Source: a virus
DNA: 20,344 bases
Virus record (IMG/VR): IMGVR_UViG_3300025483_000094
Coordinates: 1 to 20,344 of that record
Reading direction: 5' to 3' (one strand)
This document shows positions 1-6,500 of this stretch, piece by piece (within the stretch, counting starts at the first letter, position 1; the number at the start of each line of letters is the position of its first letter). The position numbers were made by a program, and so were the translations under genes. The notes under the pieces were generated by a model. That model did no database searches. It saw only the letters and a program-made list of their open reading frames with translations, and was not told where the DNA came from.

Positions 1-114
1 GAGGGTGTATTCCAAAAGAATTATAAGTGGTTTGTAAGAAAGTTTGTAGGACAGGCAGGACAAAGCAAAGTTTATAACGTCGATGATTTCACCAATGGTT
101 ACATCTTCGCCTGA
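1..114 (+). CDS. C-terminal end of an upstream gene (partial)
   Basis: Frame 1 is open from the first base to a TGA at 112-114 and encodes the last 37 residues of a protein whose start lies outside the window. The piece has ordinary protein composition, with a basic aromatic stretch (KNYKWFVRKFVG) and an end reading VDDFTNGYIFA. I do not recognise the family and assign no function. The call rests on the open frame at the window edge and on the same strand and tight spacing as the following genes. A chance open stretch of 37 codons cannot be excluded. Confidence 0.5.
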   Translation, partial: EGVFQKNYKWFVRKFVGQAGQSKVYNVDDFTNGYIFA

Positions 115-150
115 TACGATAACCCCCCACTCACACTTTTCTTTTCAAAC

Positions 151-310
151 AATGTTTCAACTCCAAATCAAATACAACAAAATTGGTAACTGGGAAAACA
201 CAGTCTTCCTCCCTATGACTCAAATGAAAGCATTAGATATCATGGCAATGCATAATAAACTATGGAGTAAAGAGCACTGCTATCGTATTACCCCAGTCAG
301 CATGGTATAA
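151..310 (+). CDS. Small conserved-looking hypothetical protein
   Basis: A short protein of 52 residues if it starts at the ATG at 151 (MFQLQIKYNKIGNW...), ending MHNKLWSKEHCYRITPVSMV. The frame is open further upstream, with ATGs at 83 and 95. Those starts would add a Ser/Thr/Pro-rich leader and would overlap the preceding gene, so I prefer 151, although none of the three has a clear Shine-Dalgarno sequence. The N-terminus looks like a beta strand and the middle like an amphipathic helix. It resembles the small single-domain proteins of unknown function scattered through cyanophage genomes. No function can be given. Confidence 0.55.
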
Positions 311-338
311 TAATTAGTAACGCCCTTCATTAACAACA

Positions 339-968
339 ATGTCTGATCTTTCACCCAGTCTCGAAAACAAAATTCAACACGAGACTTACGGTTTATTTCC
401 ACTCCCTGTCACTAAATTCACTAACACTGATCATAACAAACATAAAGAAGATATCCTTAAGTGGATGTCACAACAAGATCTAAAAGAAAAGCATGGGAGA
501 GAAGCAATCTGCCATAACATTACACAGGTAGGTGATAACAACGAATGCTTAACCGCTCTCCCCTGGATCGCTGAAACTCTCATCCAAGCAGTTAATCAAC
601 ACAACACAAACGCTCACCTATTTAATACTAACTTCGCTATCCAAGACTCTTACTTAGAGATCGCAGATACACAAGCAATCTATGCACCACACGAACACTC
701 TAATTGTTTATTCTCACTCACCTACTTCATTAACTTTAACCCAGACCAACATTGCCCCCTTAAGTGGAGACGTAACGTTGCCTCTAATTTCTATCCTGTC
801 ATGCAATTTGATTCAAAAGGTTTCACACCTTATAACATGACAGAAGCAACATTCAATATCTCAGAAGGTGATATCATCATTCATCCCTCAAACATTACTC
901 ATGGATTTGATGCTAACCCCACAGGCAATAGAATTACACTCACTGCACAAATCGTCCCCATTGCTTAA
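339..968 (+). CDS. 2OG-Fe(II) oxygenase superfamily protein
   Basis: A 209-residue protein resembling the putative 2-oxoglutarate/Fe(II)-dependent oxygenase family often found in cyanophages. What is visible: a central APHEHSNCLFSLTYFINF stretch (residues 116-133) matching the family's His-rich metal-binding strand (typically H-x-H followed by a small-residue 'SGVYY' strand), and a distal GDIIIHPSNITHGFD segment (177-191) whose His188 would be the second iron ligand. Arg198 about ten residues later is well placed to bind the 2-oxoglutarate carboxylate. These enzymes couple oxidative decarboxylation of 2-oxoglutarate to hydroxylation of a substrate, which is unknown for the phage members. The strand usually reads 'SGVYY' and here reads FSLTYF, so it is a divergent member. 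It ends just before a regulatory gap, and no Shine-Dalgarno sequence is evident at its start. Confidence 0.75.
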   Translation: MSDLSPSLENKIQHETYGLFPLPVTKFTNTDHNKHKEDILKWMSQQDLKEKHGREAICHNITQVGDNNECLTALPWIAETLIQAVNQHNTNAHLFNTNFAIQDSYLEIADTQAIYAPHEHSNCLFSLTYFINFNPDQHCPLKWRRNVASNFYPVMQFDSKGFTPYNMTEATFNISEGDIIIHPSNITHGFDANPTGNRITLTAQIVPIA

Positions 969-977
969 TAACTACCA

Positions 978-1030
978 TATTCCACAGTTATTAACAAGTT
1001 TTCCACAACTTTGCGCGTTTCTGTGGAATA
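978..1030. other. Cluster of three DnaA-box-like words in an inverted repeat
   Basis: TATTCCACAG (978-987) and its perfect reverse complement CTGTGGAATA (1021-1030) flank a 33-nt spacer. The spacer holds TTTTCCACA (999-1007), which is the form reported for cyanobacterial DnaA boxes. An AT-rich stretch (about 1027-1052, AATAAATTAAATATCTAATT...) follows directly. Two boxes point one way and the third points back. This could be a DnaA-binding or origin-like site, or only a long-loop hairpin ending the upstream transcript. Binding is inferred from the words alone. Confidence 0.35.
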
Positions 1031-1074
1031 AATTAAATATCTAATTAAATATACTTTTGCGATCTAAATGCCCT

Positions 1075-1082
1075 TATAAATA
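1075..1082 (+). promoter_or_regulatory. T4-type late promoter box
   Basis: An exact TATAAATA, the core of T4-like late promoters recognised by the phage late sigma factor (gp55 type), lies in the gap between the oxygenase and the micro-operon. It would start transcription about 10 nt downstream, near 1092. It faces the same way as all the genes, so the four small genes and those beyond could be read late in infection as well as from the sigma70-like promoter at 1137. Confidence 0.6.
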
Positions 1083-1136
1083 TGCAGACTTATAGTCACC
1101 TCGGACTGTAACACATAAGGGCAAGGATTACAACAG

Positions 1137-1165
1137 TTGACAGATCCTCAAAGATCCTCTACAAT
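1137..1165 (+). promoter_or_regulatory. Strong sigma70-type promoter (early-type)
   Basis: A perfect -35 TTGACA (1137-1142), a 17-nt spacer and a -10 TACAAT (1160-1165, one mismatch to TATAAT). The predicted start near 1172 leaves a leader of about 17 nt before the ATG at 1189. The spacer and -10 edge carry a direct repeat of AGATCCTC (1142-1149 and 1152-1159), a possible operator. This is the form expected of a phage promoter used by unmodified host RNA polymerase, so the small genes behind it may be expressed early. Confidence 0.65.
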
Positions 1166-1188
1166 TCACACATAGTCAACACACTTTC

Positions 1189-1362
1189 ATGGGACGGACT
1201 TACAAACGAAACGACCTCCACAACTCTCGTAGACCGAAAAGTATCAGAGAGAAACGTCAATTTAATGGTAGTAAAAAACCTACCAATTATGACAGTTATT
1301 CTGATGACTATTCCACTCGCTACGATAACAACAACACCAAGGAGGATTACAACCGTGAATGA
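1189..1362 (+). CDS. Small basic-headed hypothetical protein (57 aa)
   Basis: Begins MGRTYKRNDLHNSRRPKSIR and is rich in Arg and Lys over the first 30 residues. The second half turns to Tyr, Asp and Asn (NYDSYSDDYSTRYDNNN). The low-complexity, charge-segregated sequence suggests an unfolded or nucleic-acid-binding protein rather than an enzyme; this is inference. It is the first gene after the sigma70-like promoter, with a leader too short for a clear Shine-Dalgarno site. The stop codon overlaps the GTG start of the next gene by 8 nt, so the two are probably translationally linked. I do not recognise a named family. Confidence 0.65.
   Translation: MGRTYKRNDLHNSRRPKSIREKRQFNGSKKPTNYDSYSDDYSTRYDNNNTKEDYNRE
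1338..1357 (+). promoter_or_regulatory. Ribosome binding site deciding a GTG start
   Basis: AAGGAGG (1339-1345) lies 9 nt ahead of the GTG at 1355 inside the end of the preceding gene. It is among the strongest Shine-Dalgarno sequences seen in the window. It argues for the GTG start rather than the in-frame ATG at 1265, which would add 30 residues lying wholly inside the coding sequence of the gene upstream. Confidence 0.65.
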
Positions 1363-1468
1363 CATTGACAACGATTGGATTGATGACATACTCGCTGAGG
1401 ATTCACCTGAGTATGATGACTTAACTGAAGACACACTATCCGACACCTACTCTGGAGAATACGAATGA
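1355..1468 (+). CDS. Hyperacidic mini-protein (37 aa)
   Basis: From the GTG at 1355 the product is 37 residues, of which 10 are Asp and 5 Glu, with no Lys or Arg at all, giving a predicted net charge near -15. It includes DNDWIDDILAEDSPEYDDL, which has Trp and Ile/Leu spaced like a short amphipathic helix. Such composition recalls DNA-mimic or partner-masking peptides of phages, but that role is only a hypothesis. It directly follows a gene with a strongly basic N-terminus. The next gene starts inside its stop codon (ATGA at 1465-1468), which implies coupled translation. Confidence 0.55.
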   Translation: MNDIDNDWIDDILAEDSPEYDDLTEDTLSDTYSGEYE

Positions 1469-1629
1469 AGACTATTCAACTCGCCACACATCCCCCAGTT
1501 AATATCAAGATCTGGGAGAAGAGTAGGAAATACTTTTGGGCATACGATTACGATGGTTGTCCTAAGTATGGTCCATTCAAATCACAGCACCAAGCACACA
1601 ACGATGCTGTATCATTCTCTGAAGCATGA
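1465..1629 (+). CDS. Small hypothetical protein (54 aa)
   Basis: Starts MKTIQLATHPPVNIKIWEKS and continues with RKYFWAYDYDGCPKYGPFKS, ending in a helix-like segment (HQAHNDAVSFSEA). The aromatic strand-turn-strand pattern followed by a helix looks like a compact alpha/beta mini-domain. Its ATG overlaps the stop of the 37-residue gene, and its own TGA overlaps the ATG of the next gene (ATGA at 1626-1629), so it is the middle of a coupled chain. The 'tw.aydydgc..yG.f.s..eA..da' pattern is familiar from small unnamed phage proteins, but I cannot give a function. Confidence 0.6.
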   Translation: MKTIQLATHPPVNIKIWEKSRKYFWAYDYDGCPKYGPFKSQHQAHNDAVSFSEA

Positions 1630-1847
1630 GTGACACCTATGGCAGTAAGATCGCCTCTATTCCTATTAGTTTAGAGGTGCTCCTTGATCTATACGATGAG
1701 GGACAATTGCCACCAGATGAGCAAATCAAACTAGCACAGAGTTTAATAGACTTAGATCTAGATGATTACCTCACACAGTATCAACAATTCTGTGACTATT
1801 GCATTGCCGAAGGACTATGTTATGATGTAGAGGTAGGTGACACATAG
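1626..1847 (+). CDS. Small acidic hypothetical protein (73 aa)
   Basis: The last member of the four-gene chain, with its start overlapping the previous stop by 4 nt. The sequence is acidic and mostly helical, with a clear segment SLEVLLDLYDEGQLPPDEQIKLAQSLIDLDL followed by DYLTQYQQFCDYCIAEGLCYD carrying three cysteines. The 'lp.deqi.laq.LID.....YL...Q.fcdy.i..Glc' arrangement resembles small helical proteins seen repeatedly in T4-like cyanophages, where no function is known. It may be a small regulator or inhibitor, but nothing here decides that. Confidence 0.65.
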   Translation: MSDTYGSKIASIPISLEVLLDLYDEGQLPPDEQIKLAQSLIDLDLDDYLTQYQQFCDYCIAEGLCYDVEVGDT

Positions 1848-1971
1848 GCAGTGTATCTTGCCGTGTTATGTGTAACGCCGAAGGCGGTATATAAAAAAGG
1901 TATACTTCCCTAACCTACAACAGTATCCCATCGCCTTCGAGATACTATCCATATTAAAAAATTTTTCCAGT
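1848..1971. other. Gap with nested inverted repeats before the HNH gene
   Basis: Four structures are visible. CACATA (1841-1846, ending the previous gene) can pair with TATGTG (1867-1872). CGCC-GAA-GGCG (1876-1886) is a short tight hairpin. CGAAGGCG (1879-1886) is also the perfect reverse complement of CGCCTTCG (1932-1939). GTATA (1887-1891) can pair with TATAC (1901-1905). The short hairpin and the 1879/1932 pairing are mutually exclusive. A run AAAAAATTTTT (about 1956-1966) sits just before the endonuclease start. These could be a terminator, control of the endonuclease, or marks of its insertion. Confidence 0.4.
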
Positions 1972-2430
1972 ATGAAAATTCTCCCCACAAGATTTCCAAG
2001 GTATAGCGTGAGTGATACTGGAAAGGTTTTTTATGATGGTAAAGAGATTGCCGCCCACCCTAGAGGAAACCTTACGAAGGTCAACGATAGTCGTTATATG
2101 GCGGTGAATATATCAATCTATGATGAAAACGGAAAGTTTGCGAAACAGGTAAAGCATTATGTGCATCGCCTAGTTGCCGAAGCATTCATACCAAATCCAG
2201 AAAATCTTTCTGATGTGGATCATATTGATTGTATAAAAGACAATAACGATGTAAGTAACCTTCGATGGGTTTCAAGGGACGACAACATGGCAAGGAATCG
2301 ATTACCGAATGGGACGATATGCAAACGTGGAAGTTATTATATAATGGAAGATGGGAATTGGATATTGATTCCAAAGAAAGACCACGCCAAGTATGGTATC
2401 ATTCATGAAACTACGAAAACCAGTAACTGA
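1972..2430 (+). CDS. HNH homing endonuclease (NUMOD4/HNH type)
   Basis: A 152-residue free-standing endonuclease of the type that spreads between phage genomes by cutting uninterrupted relatives. Residues 5-20 (TRFPRYSVSDTGKVFY) form a NUMOD4-like DNA-binding start. The HNH nuclease core runs from VHRLVAEAFIPNPENL (64-79; His65) through DVDHIDCIKDNNDVSNLRWV (81-100). His84 is the expected catalytic residue, Asn91/Asn92 lie in the metal-binding region and Asn105 in NMARN closes the motif. All key residues are present, so it looks intact. It has no stop/start overlap with its neighbours and is set off by inverted repeats on its left and a hairpin on its right, consistent with a mobile gene dropped between late genes. 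Confidence 0.85.
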   Translation: MKILPTRFPRYSVSDTGKVFYDGKEIAAHPRGNLTKVNDSRYMAVNISIYDENGKFAKQVKHYVHRLVAEAFIPNPENLSDVDHIDCIKDNNDVSNLRWVSRDDNMARNRLPNGTICKRGSYYIMEDGNWILIPKKDHAKYGIIHETTKTSN

Positions 2431-2434
2431 TTAT

Positions 2435-2471
2435 ATTGCTCCTAAGGTAACCACCACTCCTTGGGAGCAAT
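2435..2471 (+). terminator. Strong hairpin after the HNH gene
   Basis: The arm TTGCTCCTAAGG (2436-2447) pairs with CCTTGGGAGCAA (2459-2470) over 12 positions with one G-T pair, and A2435/T2471 extend it to 13. The loop is 11 nt. It lies 5 nt past the endonuclease stop and is followed by TTTCAATATATT, a weak U-tract, so it fits a terminator or an RNA end-stabilising stem. Confidence 0.6.
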
Positions 2472-2493
2472 TTCAATATATTACCATAACCCT

Positions 2494-2532
2494 CTCAGAG
2501 ACCCTCAGGATCGCCTGTGGGGCGTGTCTGAG
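2494..2532 (+). terminator. Second stem-loop upstream of the hydrolase gene
   Basis: CTCAGA (2494-2499) pairs with TCTGAG (2527-2532). Inside it, CCTCAGG (2503-2509) and CCTGTGG (2514-2520) pair around an ATCG tetraloop with one T-T mismatch. No T-run follows, so it is a weaker terminator candidate. It could instead shape the leader of the gene starting at 2557. Confidence 0.35.
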
Positions 2533-2556
2533 TAAGATTACGAGACTAACTAAGGT

Positions 2557-3069
2557 ATGACTACTAATTCAATGACAAGAGGAGAAAAATATCTTTCTCT
2601 TGTAGAGGAGCACAAGGATTTATTAGACCTCCCATGGACTGGAAGGAGACTCTACGGGTGCTACGAGATCATTCGTAAGTATATGAAATGGAAGCATGAC
2701 TACGACATGATTGACTTCAATGCTCGTGGAGTGATTCGATTTACTGACGATGCAATTGAAGAGCAGAAGGGAGAATGGATCTTCCGTAGTGAGTGGGGAG
2801 ATGAGTTAGTGCAATGGGATGATCTTCGTGTTGATGATATCCTAGTCCTTAGATTGTATACCACACCACTGGGCGGATCGTATTCCGTGGGAGGAGACAG
2901 TCGTATTCCTAATCATGGTGGTGTGTATCTAGGAGATGGATTCCTTTTACATCATCCATATGGAGATGTATCACAGATTGCAGATCTTTACAATCCTGCG
3001 TTTGCTGTTTATCAGCAGGCATGTGTTGGAGCACTGCGTTGTTGTGAAATAATTTCCGAGTCTACATAA
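2557..3069 (+). CDS. NlpC/P60-like cell-wall hydrolase (putative tail hydrolase)
   Basis: A 170-residue protein with the layout of an NlpC/P60 cysteine peptidase, the enzymes that cut peptide bonds in murein and often ride on phage tails (lambda tail protein K type). The N-terminal GRRLYGCYEIIRKYM (29-43) matches the Cys-bearing helix, giving Cys35 as nucleophile. PNHGGVYLGDGFLLHHPYGDVS (118-139) matches the 'H-x-G-I-Y-x-G-dg..lH' strand pair, giving His120 as catalytic His, with His132/His133 following. The canonical 'DC' before the helix is replaced by GC, so it is a divergent member. Its place before structural genes suggests a job in penetrating the cell wall during injection, which is inference. 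Confidence 0.65.
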   Translation: MTTNSMTRGEKYLSLVEEHKDLLDLPWTGRRLYGCYEIIRKYMKWKHDYDMIDFNARGVIRFTDDAIEEQKGEWIFRSEWGDELVQWDDLRVDDILVLRLYTTPLGGSYSVGGDSRIPNHGGVYLGDGFLLHHPYGDVSQIADLYNPAFAVYQQACVGALRCCEIISEST

Positions 3070-3093
3070 AGTAAAACTGAATACATATGAGTT

Positions 3094-3258
3094 ATGAGCA
3101 AGAGGTATGTGCTAGAAGTAGAAGTAGATGAGCATGGAGAGTGTTTCGTGACACTCCCTGATGAGATGCTTGAAGAGACTGGATGGGATGTAGGAACTGA
3201 ATTAGAATGGTTAGAAGAGACTGATGGATCTATTATTCTAAAAGAGATTCTTGAATAA
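3094..3258 (+). CDS. AbrB/MazE-like small protein (54 aa)
   Basis: A 54-residue protein running MSKRYVLEVEVDEHGECFV, then TLPDEMLEETGWDVGTELEW and TDGSIILKEILE. The pattern 'strand-dG-strand-LPdEml-e-tGw-d-vGt-l-e...dGsiiL' is that of the swapped-hairpin AbrB/SpoVT/MazE fold, used by transition-state regulators and antitoxins to bind DNA. The family resemblance is clear, but no toxin gene is adjacent and the protein lacks the longer C-terminal tail that antitoxins use to hold a toxin. A free-standing DNA-binding regulator is the simplest reading. It is acidic, which is unusual for a DNA binder, so another role is possible. It lies 24 nt after the hydrolase. Confidence 0.65.
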   Translation: MSKRYVLEVEVDEHGECFVTLPDEMLEETGWDVGTELEWLEETDGSIILKEILE

Positions 3259-3288
3259 AAAAATCGTAAAAACCGCGTGTGACTCTAA

Positions 3289-3555
3289 ATGACTAATAGT
3301 GAAGAAAAATCCGTCCCACAATTTGAAAGTGATACAGAATACTTTAAGTGGGCGTTTGAGCAAATCAGTAAGAGCATCAAGAATCTTGCGGAGCGTCAAG
3401 CAGTATTGGAGCAAGCGTTTCAGAGACTACCGCCTCCTGGTGCGGATATGGTGAAGTATAAGATTCCAGGTGATGATGAATACAGCAATCTCAAGGAATT
3501 ACTAGATAATATCTTTGAGCGGCTAAATACGATTGAAACCGTTAACGGTATATAA
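3289..3555 (+). CDS. Small coiled-coil-like protein upstream of structural gene
   Basis: An 88-residue protein with two helical stretches. FESDTEYFKWAFEQISKSIKNLAERQAVLEQAFQRL (12-47) has regular hydrophobic spacing that fits a coiled coil, and the end NLKELLDNIFERLNTIETV is a second one. Between them is a Pro/Gly-rich break (PPPGADMVKYKIPGDDEY). Its TAA stop overlaps the ATG of the 1255-residue gene by one base (TAATG), so the two are translationally coupled and it may serve as an assembly partner or chaperone for that protein. I do not recognise the family. Confidence 0.65.
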   Translation: MTNSEEKSVPQFESDTEYFKWAFEQISKSIKNLAERQAVLEQAFQRLPPPGADMVKYKIPGDDEYSNLKELLDNIFERLNTIETVNGI

Positions 3556-6500
3556 TGGCAGCGTATGTTGAGGAAACTGCACGCAGTTACCCCAATCCAA
3601 TATCATCACAAGAAATGGCGGGTAGTTTCAAACGACCATCGTCGTCGAAATATCGCTCGCATGAATCTGTACCATTAATGGGGACAGGCACCGATTATCA
3701 GATTGTATTTCAAGGTGCGGGACCTGGATCATATCCTCTGGGAAAAGACTCTGTACACTATATTGGGGATAATGATAAGACCTGTGTAGGAAATTGTGAT
3801 GGAGAGCGTCAAGCGATCTATCGTTTCTGGAGAAGTAATAAAAGAGATCATAAGTATACAATCACACCCAAGGTCCTAGAGAAGGATATGGGTAATGAGA
3901 ATGAAGATTGGCAGTCAGCAGCAGGTGGTTATAGAGCAGAGCCAAAGAATGGTAAACCTGTATTTTATTTGCTAAGAGAGCAACTAGAGAATACTGTCCC
4001 TCTGAAATTATTCTATTCATATTGGCCTGACAATACATTGCTACATGCTGGTAGTGGTAATCCTTCAGGTGTCAGTATAGGTAATGGTAAAGGCAAGTAT
4101 GCTGACCTGGGTGTCATTGGGTATGTCTATACCTCACAGCAGAGCAACACAGTGCCACTGTATCACTACCGCTACGGTAACTACAGTGCTGGTAGTGGTA
4201 AAGACATTGATGACTTCTATACTATCGACCCAGCCCAGGAAGTCAACCTAGGTGGTGGTCCTATACCTCCCAAAAAGCAACGTGGTGGAGATTGGCAGTA
4301 TCAAGGTATCGAGTGTTATGTTTATAGCAATGAAGATCCGAATGCACCTAAGAAACAATATAGAGATGTAGGTAAGATCGGTCCTACTGGTCAGTGTATT
4401 AATAAGCGCGGTTGGTATGCATTCCAAGCAGACGACCAACCCTTTAACTGGAGAATTTATAACCGAGGAGGATATCCTGGTGGTTATGGTAATGGACCTA
4501 GTGGTCAAACTCCAGGTGTGTTGGGATTTGGTAATCCAGATAATGCTGAGATATTAGATGAAGAAGCAAACTTTGAGTGGTCGTATGGTCTGAATGGTGC
4601 AATCAAAGGAGCGGTGCCACGCTTCCTGGGATTTGAGGATAGTTATGACTCACAGTATTACTATTATCTTTACGACACAACATATCCTTGGAATGGTCCG
4701 ATCTTTGGTATTCAGTATCAGCTGAATGATGTCCCATGTTGTCCTAACACTACATGCCCAGATGAGAGCTCAGGTAGACCTAGACCTTGCTGTGTACCCA
4801 ATGATCACTTCTACTCTCATTTCTACGAGATCCGTGAAGATTCATGGGAGACAACAAAGACACGCATCAGTATTAATGACATCAGCACCAATGGTGTGAA
4901 AGAGGCATTCCAGAATATCGATACTGATAGTCGTCGTATTCTCTTCCGCTATACATCTACTACTGGTAGTTTCAAACGAGGAGATACGCTTAACGGTTGG
5001 ATCATCGGATCTGTAGTTTACTTTGGTGATGAGTTGAGAGCAGGGATGATTGAGCTCAATGCTGGTGCAGTGGGCGACAAGTTTACATACAATGGCACTA
5101 TTACTTCTGCAGATGGTGCGACTGCTATTGTCCTTGCAGGATATGGTATTCCTAATAAGGGAGCGTTTGCAGGTGTTTATGAATTCCCTAAGCGCATTTC
5201 TTACTACACAGTAGAGATTAACCCTAGAGCACTCATCCCTTCACGCACACTTGACCAGGCAACTGCGGAAGCAGTGATTGATAATAATGGATCGATTACA
5301 GAAGTGCTCGTTATTGGCGGTGGTCGTGGGTATAAGAATCCAACTATTGAGGCAATTAACCCCAGAGTATTAGATGCATTCTCTCCTGGAGACAAATCTA
5401 GGTTTATGCAAGACGGTGTTGTACGGGCACCAGAGAATGAAATCTCAGCATCCTTCTTAACTCCTGACTCTTCTAATCAGATTGACAATAACGTGCGCGA
5501 TACGTTTCTTGATTATGGTGTAGACATAGGTGAGATACCCTTTGCTTCAGATAAAAATGCAGAAAAAATCAAACTTAAGAAAGCAATCCTAGAAGTATCT
5601 GAGATTGATGAGGACGGAAGCATCATGTCGATCCGTGTGGTTGATGGTGGTGCGGGATATAACCAATCAGAGCCACCAACTGTGATGATTGTTGAGCCTG
5701 AGACATTTGATTATAAGTCACCAGAGATTGCAGAGGGCAATGAAAAGCAGGTAAAGCAAACTATTACACAGATGGGCACGGACTTTGCTTCAAAGTTTAA
5801 GGATGCAATGCCTGCAACTGAGTTTAATCAATTCAATAACTTCATGCAGACCTCGTTTGTTACCGCAACTGCAGGACCAAAGACCGCAGTTACTGATACT
5901 TACCTGCGTGTGCCCGATCGTGAAGACGGAGCAGAGACAAAGTATTGCTTTAATATCCCTGCAAAGTGTATTTCTATTCCTGTATCTGGCACTTTGACAT
6001 CAATTCCCTCTAACTGGGAGTCTCTATTTACATACACAACTGCTGATCCTGGCGTTGCTCAGTGGTATAAAGAGTCCACTGGATTGATCTCACAAGGATT
6101 TGCTCAAGCTGATGCATTTATTGATAACATGAGTAGTGCTTACGGTGCATTTGGTGGATCAAACTGTATCACCTCAGCGCAACCTAAACTGTATAATGTT
6201 AGAAGATGGTTTGACATGCCTTGTGCATACCTCGCTGCTGGTGGCAATGCGGCAGGTGAGCAAAAAGCATACGGTTATCTAGTATATAAGTATGGTGCAT
6301 CAGAAGAGCAAGAGGCATCATTCCGTGTCTCTATGGAAGTTGAAGGTAAGGTCATAGGATCAATGGGATCTGACTTTATGGACTTCCTGGATAATTTCCC
6401 TAAACCACAATTAACACCTACAAGAAAAGTGTCAGGTGCATACAGAACTTGGAGTTGTAGACAGAGTGGTGTTGATGGTAGATGTTATCGCGACCCAACA

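Noticed and set aside
303-311. TGG-TATAAT, an extended -10 element before the oxygenase gene
   Set aside because: There is no acceptable -35 at 16-18 nt upstream, and the TATAA doubles as the stop region of the previous gene; too weak to list as a promoter.
1265-1354. Longer ATG start for the hyperacidic peptide
   Set aside because: The added 30 codons lie wholly within the gene at 1189, while a strong AAGGAGG precedes the GTG at 1355.
1159-1446. Reverse-strand open frame of 95 codons, Ser/Val-rich
   Set aside because: It opposes the small genes at 1189 and 1355, which are supported by a promoter, a Shine-Dalgarno site and stop/start overlaps.
2186-2374. Reverse open frame inside the HNH gene
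   Set aside because: Shadow of a clearly recognised endonuclease gene on the + strand.
3551-3557. TATAATG at the start of the 1255-residue gene
   Set aside because: It is explained by the overlapping stop and start (TAATG), with no -35 partner.
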